The notes beneath the pieces were generated by a model. That model had not been told where the DNA came from. It did no database searches and was given only the letters and a program-made list of their open reading frames with translations. Made by a program: the position numbers and the translations under genes. A DNA stretch of 64,000 nucleotides from Alcaligenaceae bacterium (GTDB lineage Bacteria; Pseudomonadota; Gammaproteobacteria; Burkholderiales; Burkholderiaceae_B): NCBI GenBank assembly GCA_013416485.1, contig JACCEO010000004.1:124001-188000 (forward strand). The letters are read 5' to 3'. This document shows positions 63,501-64,000 of the stretch, piece after piece; positions within the stretch are counted from its first letter, which is position 1; each line of letters begins with the position of its first letter.

Positions 63501-64000
63501 TTAGTCTAGCGACAAACCTAAGCGGTTAATGACGGCATCCCAGCGGGCAGTTTCGGCAACTATCATTGCCGTGAGTTCGTCAGGGGTCGATGGTTTGGGG
63601 TCGAAGTACAGATTGGCCATCTTCTGTTTGATGTCGTCTTGCTCAAGGATGCTGGTTACCGCTTGGTTAAGCTTGTCGACAATGTCGCTGGGGGTGGCAG
63701 CGGGTACAAACATGGCATTCCACGATATAGATTCAAAATCTGGGTAACCCGCCGAAGCCATAGTCGGTATACCAGGCAGTAAAGGGCTGGGCTCCAGACT
63801 GGTAATGGCCAAAGCCTTTATCTTATCGCCTTGAACCTGGGGCATAGCAATGCCTGGCACCATAAACCCGGCTTGTATGTCGCCAGCGATCATAGAAGTA
63901 ATAATTTGCGAGAAACCTGGATAAGGGATTTGCATCAGGCTGATGCCGGCGTCATGTTCCAGCATGGCCATAGCCAGATGGGCCGAGCTGCCTGGTCCTA
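63501..64000 (-). CDS. Bug-family (TctC-type) solute-binding protein, C-terminal part
   Basis: The frame is open past position 63971 to the right edge, and the upstream residues continue the family segment GSSAHLA, so the gene is cut by the window. The visible part has IPYPGFSQIITSMIAGDIQAGFM, KIKALAITSLEPSPLLPGIPTMASAGYPDFE and SWNAMFVPAATPSDIVDKLNQAV, the standard Bug C-terminal half. Such periplasmic proteins deliver carboxylates to tripartite tricarboxylate transporters, or act as orphan sensors, and are greatly expanded in Bordetella and relatives. Signal peptide and ligand pocket residues lie outside the window. Confidence 0.9.
   Translation of the reverse strand, partial: GPGSSAHLAMAMLEHDAGISLMQIPYPGFSQIITSMIAGDIQAGFMVPGIAMPQVQGDKIKALAITSLEPSPLLPGIPTMASAGYPDFESISWNAMFVPAATPSDIVDKLNQAVTSILEQDDIKQKMANLYFDPKPSTPDELTAMIVAETARWDAVINRLGLSLD

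Noticed and set aside
1-64000. Search for tRNA, rRNA, CRISPR, IS elements, integrases or toxin-antitoxin pairs
   Set aside because: No supporting sequence was seen in either strand; intergenic spaces are short and the genes are ordinary metabolic or transport families.

Overview
The window reads as one contiguous chromosomal segment of a betaproteobacterium, most likely in the Alcaligenaceae (the Bordetella/Advenella/Pusillimonas group). The grounds are a PhaM-type PHA-granule protein, a Bug-family tricarboxylate-type binding protein, several branched-chain-amino-acid-type (Liv/HAAT) ABC systems, a BioC/ComF/TrmL block and a TAXI-TRAP transporter. GC content looks close to 50% by eye, low for that family. 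ATA codons and CTAG tetranucleotides are frequent throughout. I see no rRNA, tRNA, CRISPR array, insertion sequence, prophage or integrase. About 56 protein genes fill almost all of the sequence and no gene-free stretch exceeds 300 bases.

Layout. 1-8.1 kb: Nudix protein (5' end outside the window), PhaM, glmU, an MFS exporter and a glycosyltransferase in tightly coupled order, then an Lrp-type regulator facing glmS across an AT-rich region with regularly spaced GAAAT-N3-ATTTC boxes. 8.1-11 kb: a MocR-type regulator divergent from a BenE-family transporter. 11-18 kb: an IclR regulator divergent from a five-gene Liv ABC transporter and an amidase, which looks like an amide uptake and hydrolysis operon. 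18-28 kb: DMT exporter, a degenerate LytM/LysM lipoprotein, MipA/OmpV, a metallophosphoesterase, aspartate dehydrogenase, a DUF3597/DUF937 pair, an esterase, an alkB/ada-like alkylation repair operon, wrbA and a glutathionyl-hydroquinone reductase. 28-41 kb: a MASE3-type GGDEF/EAL protein, an operon of an Fe(II)/2-oxoglutarate-type dioxygenase with a polar-amino-acid ABC transporter, aconitase A, a DUF2799 lipoprotein and a second GGDEF/EAL protein with a periplasmic binding-protein-like sensor. 41-51 kb: TAXI-TRAP transporter, threonine catabolism (kbl, tdh), an RluA-type pseudouridine synthase, then asparaginase and glutamate dehydrogenase on the other strand. 51-60 kb: a Crp/Fnr regulator divergent from a seven-gene operon that encloses a second Liv ABC transporter between two CoA-ligase-like enzymes. 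60-64 kb: an orphan AapJ-like binding protein, bioC-like, comF, trmL and a truncated Bug-family binding protein.

Most of the content is central metabolism plus solute uptake. Four import systems are each linked to the enzyme expected to act on the imported compound, or to nitrogen/amino-acid catabolism. The most interesting items are regulatory or architectural: stable hairpins directly downstream of three unrelated binding-protein genes, a terminator-like hairpin inside the wrbA leader, perfect palindromes upstream of the TRAP operon and in the Crp/ligase divergent region, the Lrp-box array, an extra motif-bearing segment in aconitase, and the dioxygenase/ABC and ligase/ABC/ligase operons whose substrates are not known to me. 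I did not find an obviously new defence or mobile system.
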